NCBI GenBank assembly: GCA_003223245.1
Contig: QHYI01000106.1
Span: 34,924-98,923 of the forward strand
Source of the DNA: Acidobacteriota bacterium
GTDB lineage: Bacteria; Acidobacteriota; Terriglobia; Acidiferrales; UBA7541
DNA: 64,000 nt
Direction: 5' to 3'
Each line of letters opens with the position of its first letter. Position 1 is the stretch's first letter. The position numbers and the translations under genes were made by a program. This document shows, in pieces, positions 1 through 8,915 of this stretch. The notes under the pieces are model-generated. The model had not been told where the DNA came from, did no database searches, and saw nothing but the letters and a program-made list of their open reading frames with translations.

Positions 1-2556
1 AACGACTATGCCAACGGCTCTCCTGGCAGCGCTCTCGGAGTCAATTTGGGTGTCGACGCGGTTGAGCAGTTCACCGTGCTCACCAGCAATTACCCAGCAC
101 AGGTTGGCCGTTCTTCCGGCGGAGTAGTTGGAGCAACCACGCGGTCCGGCAGCAACACTTTTCATGGCGACCTGTTCGAATTCATCCGCAACAGCGCGCT
201 GGACGCCAGGAATTTCTTCGACGCCGCTACAAAACCGCCGTTTCGAAGAAATCAATTTGGAGCTTCCGCGGGCGGCCCGCTCTGGAAGGACCACACTTTC
301 ATTTTTGGAGACTACGAAGGCCTGCGGCAATCTTTGGGCGTCACCCAGGTGGATACGGTTCCATCGTTAGCGGCACGCGCAGGGAATTTATCGACCGGAG
401 CTGTACCCGTCGATCCTGATGTCCTTCGCTTCGTCAATGCCTTTTATCCTCTACCGAACGGTGGATTGCTCGGACCTGGGGACACTGGGATTTACACCTT
501 CTCGGGGCAGCAAGTAACGCCGGAGAATTACCTTACGACTCGGCTCGATCACAAATTTTCCGCTAATGACAGGCTGTCCGGGACCTACATGTTTGACAGC
601 GGAACCGTCCGCCAACCCGATGAACTGAACAACAAGCGCACCGGCTACGATTCGCGCCGGGGATTGTTTACCGTCAGTGAAGCCCATACATTTAATGTCC
701 GGCAACGGAACTCTTTGCGACTCGGTATCTATAGAGTGGTTGCCTCCACGGGCCTAACCTTCCCGTCGGGAAATCCCGCCGCTGCTGATCCCTCTTTCGC
801 TACAGTTCCCGGCCACAATGCTGCGGCTGTGACTGTGCCGGGAATCACCGCGTTCACCGGAGGTATCGGCGCGCCCACAAACTATCTTTTCCACTGGACT
901 ACGATTCAGACGTATGACGATTTCACCTGGTCCCACGGAATTCACTCCTTCACATTCGGCATGGGCGTCGAGCGCATTCGCGATAACGAACTTGGGGTGA
1001 GCAGTCCAAACGGTGAGTTCCTTTTCGATTCGCTCTCCGGTTTCCTCACCAACAACCCCATCTCCCTAAGCGCGGCCATCCCGACCGCAGTCAGCCCGCG
1101 CGGGATTCGTCAAACTATCGTGGGAGCCTATGCCCAGGACGATTGGCGCTGGCGCCCGAACTTCACCATCAATCTGGGGCTTCGCTATGAAATGTCCACG
1201 GTAATTACGGAAGTTCAGGGCAGGCTGACTGTTCTCCGCAACATTACCGACGCAACTCCTCACTTGGGAGATCCCCTGATTTCCAATCCCACGCTTCTGA
1301 ACTTCGAGCCGCGCACGGGATTTTCCTGGGATCCTTTCCGCGATGGCAAGACCTCCGTTTCCGGCGGCTTCGGTGTCTTCGACGTCTTGCCCCTGCCTTA
1401 TTTATTTCAAATGAATGAGCTCTTTTCGGCCCCGTTTTTTGAATCCGCAAGCGCAAGCAATCCCGGAAAGTTTCCAAGCGCGGCTTATGCGGCGCTCACG
1501 GTCTCAACGAATACCTTCCGGCAAGCGTTCTTTGAGCCGCATCCCGGCCGCAATTATGTGATGCAGGGGAACCTCACGCTGCAACGCCAACTCGCCACCA
1601 ACACCAGCCTGAGGGTTGGGTATGTGGGCTCGCGCGCCATCCACCAACCGTTCCGCACAGAAGAGGCGGATATCGTTTTGCCCGTGGCGCTTACTTCCCA
1701 AGGCTATGTTTGGCCAGTGCCTATGGGAAGCGGCACGCGCCTGAACCCTAACGCAGGGCGAATCACCGCGGGCTTCTGGGATGGCCGCGCCTACTACGAC
1801 GCGCTCCAAGTGCAGCTCAAGAAGAAGATCGCCCGGAACTCTCAGTTGGCTGGCTCTTACACCTGGGGAAAGACGATCGACACGGGGTCGGGAAGCATGG
1901 TCGGAGACGAATACACCAACTCAATCTCGAGCCCGTTATTTTTCAATCTCCGGCTTAATCGAGGCCTGGCGGATTTCAACGTGAGCCATAACCTGAGCGC
2001 GAACTACACATGGGAGCTTGGCACACCGAAGTGGAAATCGGGTTTCGCAAATTGGGGACTAGGAGGATGGCAGGTTGGAGGAGTTTTTGAGCTGAGTACA
2101 GGCGTTCCCTTTACGCCGGGCTTCGCCGGGGACCCGCTCGGCGTCTCCGGCACAGACCCAAGCGTTGATGTGCCTGATTTGATTGCTGGGGCGGGCTGCG
2201 GTTCTCTCGTGAACCCCGGGAATCCCAATCACTACGTCAAAACGCAGTGTTTCACGGTTCCGGCGGCCCTCAACCTGCGCGGCAACCTGGGACGAAACAC
2301 GCTGATTGGCCCCGGCCTGGTGAATTTCGATTTTTCATTATTCAAAAACAATTTCATCAAGAGAATCTCCGACGCATTCAACGTCCAGTTTCGCGCGGAG
2401 TTCTTTAACATCGTAAACCACGCCAATTTCGCTCCGCCCCTGGATAACCGAAACGTCTTCGATGCCGCCGGGAATCCCATCGGCAATGCAGGTTTGATCA
2501 CTGCGACGCAAACGCCGTCACGCCAAATCCAGTTTGCGGTGAAACTTATTTGGTGA
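1..2556 (+). CDS. TonB-dependent receptor, Oar-like (5' truncated by window)
   Basis: This outer-membrane receptor/transporter is open from base 1, so the N-terminus (signal peptide, regulatory domain, start of plug) lies outside. The first visible residues, NDYANGSPGSALG, match the plug of the complete receptor at 5416-8844 almost residue for residue. The plug continues with GVDAVEQFTVLTSNYPAQ and SGGVVGATTRSGSN. A long beta-barrel follows and ends in the aromatic C-terminus QIQFAVKLIW, typical of outer-membrane barrels recognised by BAM. About 851 residues are present. It is a paralogue of the second receptor but lies on the opposite strand. The substrate is not readable from sequence; acidobacterial members of this family are usually guessed to take up oligosaccharides, peptides or siderophores. 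The family call is secure, the substrate unknown. Confidence 0.93.
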   Translation, partial: NDYANGSPGSALGVNLGVDAVEQFTVLTSNYPAQVGRSSGGVVGATTRSGSNTFHGDLFEFIRNSALDARNFFDAATKPPFRRNQFGASAGGPLWKDHTFIFGDYEGLRQSLGVTQVDTVPSLAARAGNLSTGAVPVDPDVLRFVNAFYPLPNGGLLGPGDTGIYTFSGQQVTPENYLTTRLDHKFSANDRLSGTYMFDSGTVRQPDELNNKRTGYDSRRGLFTVSEAHTFNVRQRNSLRLGIYRVVASTGLTFPSGNPAAADPSFATVPGHNAAAVTVPGITAFTGGIGAPTNYLFHWTTIQTYDDFTWSHGIHSFTFGMGVERIRDNELGVSSPNGEFLFDSLSGFLTNNPISLSAAIPTAVSPRGIRQTIVGAYAQDDWRWRPNFTINLGLRYEMSTVITEVQGRLTVLRNITDATPHLGDPLISNPTLLNFEPRTGFSWDPFRDGKTSVSGGFGVFDVLPLPYLFQMNELFSAPFFESASASNPGKFPSAAYAALTVSTNTFRQAFFEPHPGRNYVMQGNLTLQRQLATNTSLRVGYVGSRAIHQPFRTEEADIVLPVALTSQGYVWPVPMGSGTRLNPNAGRITAGFWDGRAYYDALQVQLKKKIARNSQLAGSYTWGKTIDTGSGSMVGDEYTNSISSPLFFNLRLNRGLADFNVSHNLSANYTWELGTPKWKSGFANWGLGGWQVGGVFELSTGVPFTPGFAGDPLGVSGTDPSVDVPDLIAGAGCGSLVNPGNPNHYVKTQCFTVPAALNLRGNLGRNTLIGPGLVNFDFSLFKNNFIKRISDAFNVQFRAEFFNIVNHANFAPPLDNRNVFDAAGNPIGNAGLITATQTPSRQIQFAVKLIW

Positions 2557-2637
2557 AATGACGCCCGGTGATTATTTCGCGGGCTGATTTTGGCAGGTGG
2601 CGCTTTTGGAGCAGCGAATGGTCTTCGGAGACAAAAG

Positions 2638-4116
2638 CTAGTGCAGAACCAAAGTATTGATGCGTTTGGGCACTTCACCGACCGGAATCACGTTTAACAG
2701 TTTGCGATTCGTTGCATCAATCAGGGACACCGACCTAGCCCCCGAGTTAGAAACATAAAGAAATCTGCTATCGGGAGTGAAGGTGATCCACTCGGGCACC
2801 GAGCCGGTGGGAGCGTGGTTCGGCGGATAGACATGGGGCAAGGAGCAGTAACCCATGAGCTTGAGGTCGAGCAGCGAATACTCGAAGACCGCATTGGCAA
2901 CGGTGCTTCCCACCCAAAGCGATTTTCCATTGGGAGCAACCCCGATGCCGTGAGAGGGAGTGTTCAAGCGCACCTCGGCAGCCCCATAACCGCCCGGCTG
3001 GGCGGGGAATTTCACGCGAGCGACTTCCGCATGCTTGGCGAAATCGACCACGGCAAATCCATTGAGGTTGGAAAGCTGCACGAAGATGCGCTTCGTCGAG
3101 CCGTCGGGATTCGTGTCGAAAGCCATCGGGCGCACGCCATTGTCGAATTTGACTTCCCAAGCGACCTGGTCGGTTTGCAGATCGATGACTGTTACAGATT
3201 TGGATTCGATAGAGCCGGCAACGGCGTATTTTCCGTCGGGCGTGACGTAAATGTTGTGGATGCTTCTGTTGATGGATATGGTTTTTGCGAGCGTAAGGGA
3301 AGATGTGTCAATCACGTCGACGGCCCCAGGAAGCGTGCGGATGCCCACCAGCACGCGGCGCCCGTCCTTGGTTATGGTTAGATTGTTTGGGCGGCCGCTG
3401 AGCGGAATTTTCTTAACGATTTCTCCGCGCTCGCGGTTGATGACGTCAACTACGCTTTCCGATTCATCGCTGACATACACGCGCGAGCCATCCGGCGAAA
3501 AGTTGATGCCGTGCGGCAGCTCAATGCCGCGGATCACTTGAACAACACTATTCGTAGCCGGATCGACCACGTCCACGGTGGCTCCCGCGCTGTTGGTAAC
3601 GTAGATCAACGACCCGCTGTTCGAGTTGCCGCCGGAACCCGTACGAGCACCGCGGACCCACTCGGCGAGGGTGAGCCAATCAGGGTCGTTTTGCGACTCG
3701 AACTGCCTGCCACCGGAGTGGAACGCGTCGCCACCCGCTTCCGGAGCGAGTGGATGAATCAAGAGCAGGCTGGAACGTGGATCACCAGGGGCCACGAGCC
3801 GGGTTACCGTCTCGAAGTTTCGCCGCGATTGTTCCTCGGTCCACTTCGTAGCTCCCTCCGGCAATCGTTCAAGGTGAAAAACCCTATTCGGATCCGAGTG
3901 GCAAGCGTAACAACGAGCGTGACCGGGGCGCTCCTTCAGGAAAATGGGTTGGACTTTCGATTGGAAAAAGTTGAAATCGAAAACGTCCTTCGAAGGAGCA
4001 GAAGCTGTCGCCTGCGATGGAGTGCTGGGGCCGGCCAATACATTTATGGCGGGACGGAGGCTTGTCGCAGCAACAATCAGAAACACTCCGAGCCGAGCCC
4101 TTCGAAAATTCAACAT
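2638..4116 (-). CDS. Exported YVTN beta-propeller protein with N-terminal c-haem motif
   Basis: 492 residues. An N-terminal hydrophobic signal (about 8-29) is followed by a cytochrome-like segment with a CxxCH haem motif (CYACH, C69-H73) in the context FFQSKVQPIFL, as in planctomycete-type cytochrome domains. From about residue 165 the protein is YVTN/YncE beta-propeller repeats (for example IYVTNSAGATVDVVDP, RVYVSDESESVVDVIN, LYVSNSGARSVSLIDA). It is probably periplasmic or surface-exposed; the propeller may bind a ligand or partner and the haem may carry electrons. It lies convergent to the truncated receptor and upstream of another propeller gene on the same strand. The start ATG is preceded by a GGTTGGGAAA tract, a weak ribosome site. 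The domain calls are firm, the role unknown. Confidence 0.85.
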   Translation of the reverse strand: MLNFRRARLGVFLIVAATSLRPAINVLAGPSTPSQATASAPSKDVFDFNFFQSKVQPIFLKERPGHARCYACHSDPNRVFHLERLPEGATKWTEEQSRRNFETVTRLVAPGDPRSSLLLIHPLAPEAGGDAFHSGGRQFESQNDPDWLTLAEWVRGARTGSGGNSNSGSLIYVTNSAGATVDVVDPATNSVVQVIRGIELPHGINFSPDGSRVYVSDESESVVDVINRERGEIVKKIPLSGRPNNLTITKDGRRVLVGIRTLPGAVDVIDTSSLTLAKTISINRSIHNIYVTPDGKYAVAGSIESKSVTVIDLQTDQVAWEVKFDNGVRPMAFDTNPDGSTKRIFVQLSNLNGFAVVDFAKHAEVARVKFPAQPGGYGAAEVRLNTPSHGIGVAPNGKSLWVGSTVANAVFEYSLLDLKLMGYCSLPHVYPPNHAPTGSVPEWITFTPDSRFLYVSNSGARSVSLIDATNRKLLNVIPVGEVPKRINTLVLH

Positions 4117-4223
4117 TTTCCCAACCTAATTTCGCTACGTCTTATATTATCGCAGTCGCTCCGCAAAAAGGACGATGCGCCTCGTGGCCACTCGTTGCGG
4201 TCGCTCTGGAGCGCGCAAACAGG

Positions 4224-5270
4224 TCAGCGCCCGTAGACCAGCAGGCGAAAAGTTCCTGAGACCGGCATAGGCTGAGGATGCGGTTGCTCCGCAGTCGGCT
4301 CGGGAGCAGGGCCGAAGTCCGCTGTGTCGACGAAGATTCGGTGTGTTTTGGGGTCGAGCGCCGCGTTGCGCGCCCCAAATTCGGTTTTGACGGTTTCGAC
4401 GGCACTGAATTTATCGGGTGTGTCCTCATGAAAAATATGCAACGTTCCTTCACGCGTTGCGGTAAAGAGCAGACCCGTTCCCGGCTCGTAAATGTTCGTA
4501 TCAACACCGGCGCCGATAGGAAATGTTTGGATCACTTGGCCCGTTTCGGCGTCCATGATTGCCAGAAGCTTGTTGCGCCCTCCGACAAAAAGCCGTTGGT
4601 GCTTGACGTCCATATCCATCGCCGTAGCTTCTTCCGCAGGGGCTATGGGCCAGCGGGACTTAATCGTATCGGTACGCGCGTCAAGGGTGACAACTTCGTT
4701 TTTGTCTTCGATGTTGTCATAGATCATTCCCTTGCCGTCGGCCACGGCATATTCAGGACGCCCGCCCATCGGAATTGTGGCGACCACCTTGTCCGTGGAC
4801 GGGTCGATCACAGACGCATCGTTGGTTTTCCCGTTCATGGTGAAAACGTGCTTCGACGCGGGCTCGTAAATAATGCAGTCTGGATTGCCGCCCGTCTTGA
4901 TGTGTCCTGTAACCTTGAGCGCTTTGATGTCAAAAACGACAACTTCATCAGCCCCGCCATCGCTGATAAATCCCTTCCCTAGATGAGGGACGAGGGCGAT
5001 GCCGTGAACACGCTTCAGGTCCGCGATGCTGCCCACGATTTTGCCGGAGTCGGCTTCGACGATTTTGACCTCGGTGTTGTGCGACATATACAGGCGCCGC
5101 GAAGGAGGATCGAAGGTTAGGTAGTCCCAATACTCTTTTCCCCCCGGCGCCGGGCCGAGATCATACTTGGTGATGAGGTGATAGCCGCCACCTCGAGGGC
5201 CGGCGAGCAGCAAAGAGCCGCACAATGCGGCAGGTCCACAAAGAGCCAGGAGAAGCCTTGGTTCCTTCAT
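4224..5270 (-). CDS. Exported YncE-like beta-propeller protein
   Basis: 348 residues from the ATG at 5270, chosen because GGGAGGAAAGTG sits immediately upstream and the protein then begins with a signal sequence (MKEPRLLLALCGPAALCG). An in-frame upstream start at 5366 would place about 30 non-signal-like residues in front. The mature part consists of YncE/YVTN-type blades (RRLYMSHNTEVKIVEADSG, GMIYDNIEDKNEVVTLDART, HQRLFVGGRNKLLAIMDAET) making one propeller. It probably acts in the periplasm. It is next to the cytochrome-propeller gene on the same strand (107 bp apart) and just downstream of the complete TonB receptor. This mix of receptor and propellers recurs to about 15 kb. No catalytic residues are evident; a binding role is inferred. 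Confidence 0.85.
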   Translation of the reverse strand: MKEPRLLLALCGPAALCGSLLLAGPRGGGYHLITKYDLGPAPGGKEYWDYLTFDPPSRRLYMSHNTEVKIVEADSGKIVGSIADLKRVHGIALVPHLGKGFISDGGADEVVVFDIKALKVTGHIKTGGNPDCIIYEPASKHVFTMNGKTNDASVIDPSTDKVVATIPMGGRPEYAVADGKGMIYDNIEDKNEVVTLDARTDTIKSRWPIAPAEEATAMDMDVKHQRLFVGGRNKLLAIMDAETGQVIQTFPIGAGVDTNIYEPGTGLLFTATREGTLHIFHEDTPDKFSAVETVKTEFGARNAALDPKTHRIFVDTADFGPAPEPTAEQPHPQPMPVSGTFRLLVYGR

Positions 5271-5415
5271 CACTTTCCTCCCTGGACAAGCATCTGTTCG
5301 GTTCAACCGATTCTCTCTTGGGCCAGAAGCCGCACCGGCAAAGAGAATTCGCCACTGCAAAGTCACGGCCAGCCGGACAGCTCTTCTGCCTTGGATTCAT
5401 TCATCCAGGAAACCG

Positions 5416-8400
5416 CTAGAAAATGAATTTCAGTGCGAACTGAATCTGGCGCTCCGGAACCGTCGTCCTGACGAGGACTCCAGCCAGGCCGCTGAGGGTG
5501 CCTGTTCCGTCGAAGATGTCGGTATTGCCGTCGCCCACCTGGGGAGGGGCGAAGTTTGGGTGGTTCAGAATGTTGAAAATCTCCATACGGAATTGCACGT
5601 TGAAGTTTTCAGAGATTCGCCTCATGCGGTTGTTCTTGAATACTGAGAAATCCAAATTGGTGATTCCGGGACCAATCAAACTGTTGCGCCCGGCATTCCC
5701 GCGAAGGTTAAAGCATGCCAGAGGGTCGAGATTTGGAGTTGAGGCGATTGTCGCCCCTAGGCTGGGCGGAGCGGGATCGCAGTTTGCATTCCAAAAGTTC
5801 TGATCCGGCGCTGCCGGAACAACCAAGCATTGCGTTTTGATGTAATTGTTGGGATTGCCGGGATTCACCAGCGAGCGGCAGCCCGGCCCACCCAGGCGGT
5901 TCGGGAAGGCAAAATCATCGCCGCTCAGTGTGTTGGCGGGGTCGGAACCGGTTCCCCAGGTCGGCGTAAGAGGTACACCGTCACTCACCGTGAGGATAAG
6001 ACCGAGTTCCCAACCGTCCGTCGCCCATCTGGCCGGTCCTCCGAATGACTTTGCCGTCGGCACCTCCCACGTGCCATTCACAACCAGCGTGCGACCCACA
6101 TTGAAGTCAGAGAGGCCGCGAGTCAGTCGCATATCAAAATAGTTCAAGCTGGAGATGGAGTTGCCAAAGGCGTCGCCCGCTAGCGTTGCGGAACTCGTGT
6201 CCATGCTCTTTCCCCACGTGAACGTGCTCTGCATCTGAAAGCCGTGGCTCATGCGCCGGGCCAACTGCAACTCCAGCGCATTGTAATAGGAACGCCCCTG
6301 ATAAAACATTCCACGGATAGAGCCGAAAGCCGGGTTGATGGGATTTGGGGAAACGCACTGCGAAGGATCGCTTCCGTTAGGATCAGTTTGATTGCATTGC
6401 GCCGTATAGATATTTCCAAGAACATCTACTTGGGGCCAGAGATAGCCGGCCGAAGCCTTTGTCGGAATAATGAGATCGGATTCATCGACGCGGAACGGTT
6501 GATGCACGCCGCGCGACCCGACATACGCAACCATTGCCGCCAGGTTCTGGGCGAGCTGATATTGCACGTTCAGGTTCCACTGCATGACATAATTGCGCTT
6601 CGGATGGGAATCAATAAAAGTGGTGCGCAGCCTGTTCCCGGCGATCAGACATGGGTCTACCAGGGGGAAAGTGAGCGCAGTTCCAGACGGACATGCTGCA
6701 GGAGGGGGCGACGACGCTTTTATGGTGGTGTACTGAAAAAAGGGTATGGCCTGAGTCTCCATCAAAATGAACTGGTACGGGAGCGGCAAAACGTCGAACA
6801 AGCCGGCGCCGCCGCGGATAGCCATTTTCCCATTGTGGAAAGGATCCCAAGCGAAGCCGATGCGCGGTTCAAAATTATGCAAAGTGGGGTTCGCAAACAA
6901 AGCGCCAGTGCCGGAGCAGCTTCCCGCAACCATTACGCCGCAGATGGGCAACGGGTCAGTGAGGTGCCTTAGGTTGACAAGCTTGCCATGGATTTCCGTG
7001 GGCACGGTGGACATTTCATAGCGCAACCCCAAATTCAACGCCAGGCTTGGCTTTGTGCGCCAGTCATCCTGCACATAGCCTCCGAAAATGTTCTGGCGGA
7101 AATCGCGCGGCGTCAGAGAACTGGCGATGCCGCCCTGAAACTTGGTTACCTGTCCTTGCAAGAAAGACGGCAGGTCCACAAAGTTCCAGATTCCATTGGG
7201 GTCGGTAAGCGCGGTCGCCTGCAGCAACATGCGCTCAAAGGCGAAACCAAATTTGATGCTGTGCGTGCCTCGGTTGTAAAAGGCATCGTCGTAGCCCTGA
7301 AAGGAATTCCAGCGGTAGAAATAGGTCGGAAGCCCACCCACGCCGCCGGGCATGTCGGTCGGCCCGCCTCCGATGTGAACGAAAGCAGCGTCGCGGCCGG
7401 AGAAGGCCGCCAGACTCGGGTCGGATGCCGCGGGATTGATGGCCCCCAGGCTCTGATTATTGTTCACCGTTTCATGGTTGTACCCGAAGCGAACCGCGTT
7501 AACGAACGTCGGCGTGAAACTGTGATTTTCCTCGACGGCAACAATCTGCCGCGAAGTCAGGCTACCCAGCAGAACGTTGCCAAAGGGGTCGGGCGATGAA
7601 TACGGCGTTCTGTCGAATAGGTAGGTGCCGAACATACTGTCTTTCTCTGAGAACTTGTGATCCGCACGAGAGGTAACAAAATTTTCGTTGATAACTTGCT
7701 GAGCAGAGAACACGAAAGGACAGACATCCTGGGGGCAGGCTGCGGGGACAGGGTAGAGCGCCAGATATTTGGCGGCCGCCGCCGAAACTGTCACGTTTCC
7801 AGTGGCAAGGATTCCATTGCGCGCGTTTGGGGAAGGCACGGAATCCAAGTTGGCTATGCCTTTGGACTGCCGGATCCCTTCGTAATCGGCAAAAAAGAAA
7901 GTGCGGTTTTTAACGAGAGGCCCGCCAACCGCGCCGCCAAACTGATTGCGCCGGAAGGGCGTGCGCTGTCCAGCTTCAAAGAAGTTCGCGGCGTCTAGCT
8001 TGTCATTCCGAAGAAACTCGTAGGCGCTCCCGTGAAAGCTGTTGGTACCCGACCGGGTGATGGCATTGACCACACCCCCTGACGTCTTTCCGTACTCCGC
8101 GGAATAGTTGCTAGTAAGAACGGAGAATTCCTGAATGGCGTCCACACCGAGGTTTCCGCCAAGCACGCTGCCCGGAGCACCATTGGCATAATCGTTGAGG
8201 CTCACGCCGTCCAGGCGGTAATTGTTCTGCTGCGGCCGCGCGCCGGAAATGGTCAATTGCTGGCCGAATCCGCGATTGCCGCGATCCGAGCCTGTCTGGA
8301 AGCCGGGTTGAGTCTGAATTGTGTCGACACCGGGCTGCAAGGCGGCCAAGTCCGTCCAGCTCCGCCCGTTCAACGGAAGTTCCCGCATGGTGTTCGCAGT

Positions 8401-8844
8401 GACCACAGCGCTGATGTCCGAACTGGCAAGCTGAACTGCTGGAGCTTCGGTTGTGACCTCGACGACCGTCTTGGCGGCGGAGCCTACGCGCAGGGTGAGG
8501 TTGCAGACTTGCTCAGCGCCGACCGTTAGCGTAATTCCTTTAAGAACCTCGGTATCGAAGCCGTTCGCCGTGACCGTGATTTGATATTTCGCCGGTAGCA
8601 GGTTGGGAGCGGTAAAAAAACCGTCCGAGTTGGTCATGACGGTAGTGGTAATTCCCGTCGCCACGTTGGTGATGGAAACTTGGGCCTGTGGTATCAGTTT
8701 CGTCGAGGGATCGGTTATGGTGCCAGAAATCGTTCCCCCGGCTACCTGGGCCCACACCGCCACGGTAGAAAGGATTCCCAGGATCAAAAAAGCGGATAAG
8801 CTACGGCCGGACGAATACACTGCGGCACGGCTTCGAAAGGACAA
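5416..8844 (-). CDS. TonB-dependent receptor, Oar-like, complete
   Basis: 1142 residues. The start is TTG at 8844, preceded by GGAGGTGACCCC. Domains in order: signal peptide (about 10-33, ending VWAQ); carboxypeptidase-regulatory-like/Cna-B fold (about 35-115, GGTISGTITDPSTKLIPQAQ and LTVGAEQVCNLTLRVG); plug (about 125-290, with LPLNGRSWTDL and NDYANGAPGSVLGG); and a large beta-barrel to the aromatic C-terminus QIQFALKFIF. It imports an unidentified substrate with TonB-ExbBD energy. It is paralogous to the receptor at 1-2556. A two-component pair lies directly upstream on the same strand. The promoter region contains a palindrome shared with a second locus, so it is probably controlled by that system. 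Confidence 0.95.
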   Translation of the reverse strand: MSFRSRAAVYSSGRSLSAFLILGILSTVAVWAQVAGGTISGTITDPSTKLIPQAQVSITNVATGITTTVMTNSDGFFTAPNLLPAKYQITVTANGFDTEVLKGITLTVGAEQVCNLTLRVGSAAKTVVEVTTEAPAVQLASSDISAVVTANTMRELPLNGRSWTDLAALQPGVDTIQTQPGFQTGSDRGNRGFGQQLTISGARPQQNNYRLDGVSLNDYANGAPGSVLGGNLGVDAIQEFSVLTSNYSAEYGKTSGGVVNAITRSGTNSFHGSAYEFLRNDKLDAANFFEAGQRTPFRRNQFGGAVGGPLVKNRTFFFADYEGIRQSKGIANLDSVPSPNARNGILATGNVTVSAAAAKYLALYPVPAACPQDVCPFVFSAQQVINENFVTSRADHKFSEKDSMFGTYLFDRTPYSSPDPFGNVLLGSLTSRQIVAVEENHSFTPTFVNAVRFGYNHETVNNNQSLGAINPAASDPSLAAFSGRDAAFVHIGGGPTDMPGGVGGLPTYFYRWNSFQGYDDAFYNRGTHSIKFGFAFERMLLQATALTDPNGIWNFVDLPSFLQGQVTKFQGGIASSLTPRDFRQNIFGGYVQDDWRTKPSLALNLGLRYEMSTVPTEIHGKLVNLRHLTDPLPICGVMVAGSCSGTGALFANPTLHNFEPRIGFAWDPFHNGKMAIRGGAGLFDVLPLPYQFILMETQAIPFFQYTTIKASSPPPAACPSGTALTFPLVDPCLIAGNRLRTTFIDSHPKRNYVMQWNLNVQYQLAQNLAAMVAYVGSRGVHQPFRVDESDLIIPTKASAGYLWPQVDVLGNIYTAQCNQTDPNGSDPSQCVSPNPINPAFGSIRGMFYQGRSYYNALELQLARRMSHGFQMQSTFTWGKSMDTSSATLAGDAFGNSISSLNYFDMRLTRGLSDFNVGRTLVVNGTWEVPTAKSFGGPARWATDGWELGLILTVSDGVPLTPTWGTGSDPANTLSGDDFAFPNRLGGPGCRSLVNPGNPNNYIKTQCLVVPAAPDQNFWNANCDPAPPSLGATIASTPNLDPLACFNLRGNAGRNSLIGPGITNLDFSVFKNNRMRRISENFNVQFRMEIFNILNHPNFAPPQVGDGNTDIFDGTGTLSGLAGVLVRTTVPERQIQFALKFIF

Positions 8845-8852
8845 GGGGTCAC

Positions 8853-8870
8853 CTCCACACTTTGGTGGAG
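8853..8870 (-). promoter_or_regulatory. Hairpin overlapping the receptor's ribosome-binding site
   Basis: On the minus strand CTCCAC and GTGGAG form a 6-bp stem with loop CAAAGT. The 3' arm overlaps the GGAGG ribosome site of the receptor gene that starts at 8844. The structure is seen in the sequence; an effect on translation is inference. Confidence 0.4.
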
Positions 8871-8873
8871 CCT

Positions 8874-8915
8874 ATTGTATAGCCCTCGGCTGTGCCTTAA
8901 TCCAAGATTAATTTC
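8874..8915 (-). promoter_or_regulatory. Receptor promoter with palindromic operator
   Basis: On the minus strand a perfect inverted repeat TTAATC-TTG-GATTAA (8897-8911) lies exactly 17 bp upstream of a -10-like TACAAT (8874-8879). Its proximal half therefore occupies the -35 position, where class-II activators of the OmpR family bind. The surrounding 20-mer GAAATTAATCTTGGATTAAG is repeated exactly at 13674-13693 in the same orientation. The palindrome begins at the stop codon of the histidine-kinase gene. That the neighbouring response regulator binds here is inferred. Confidence 0.6.
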
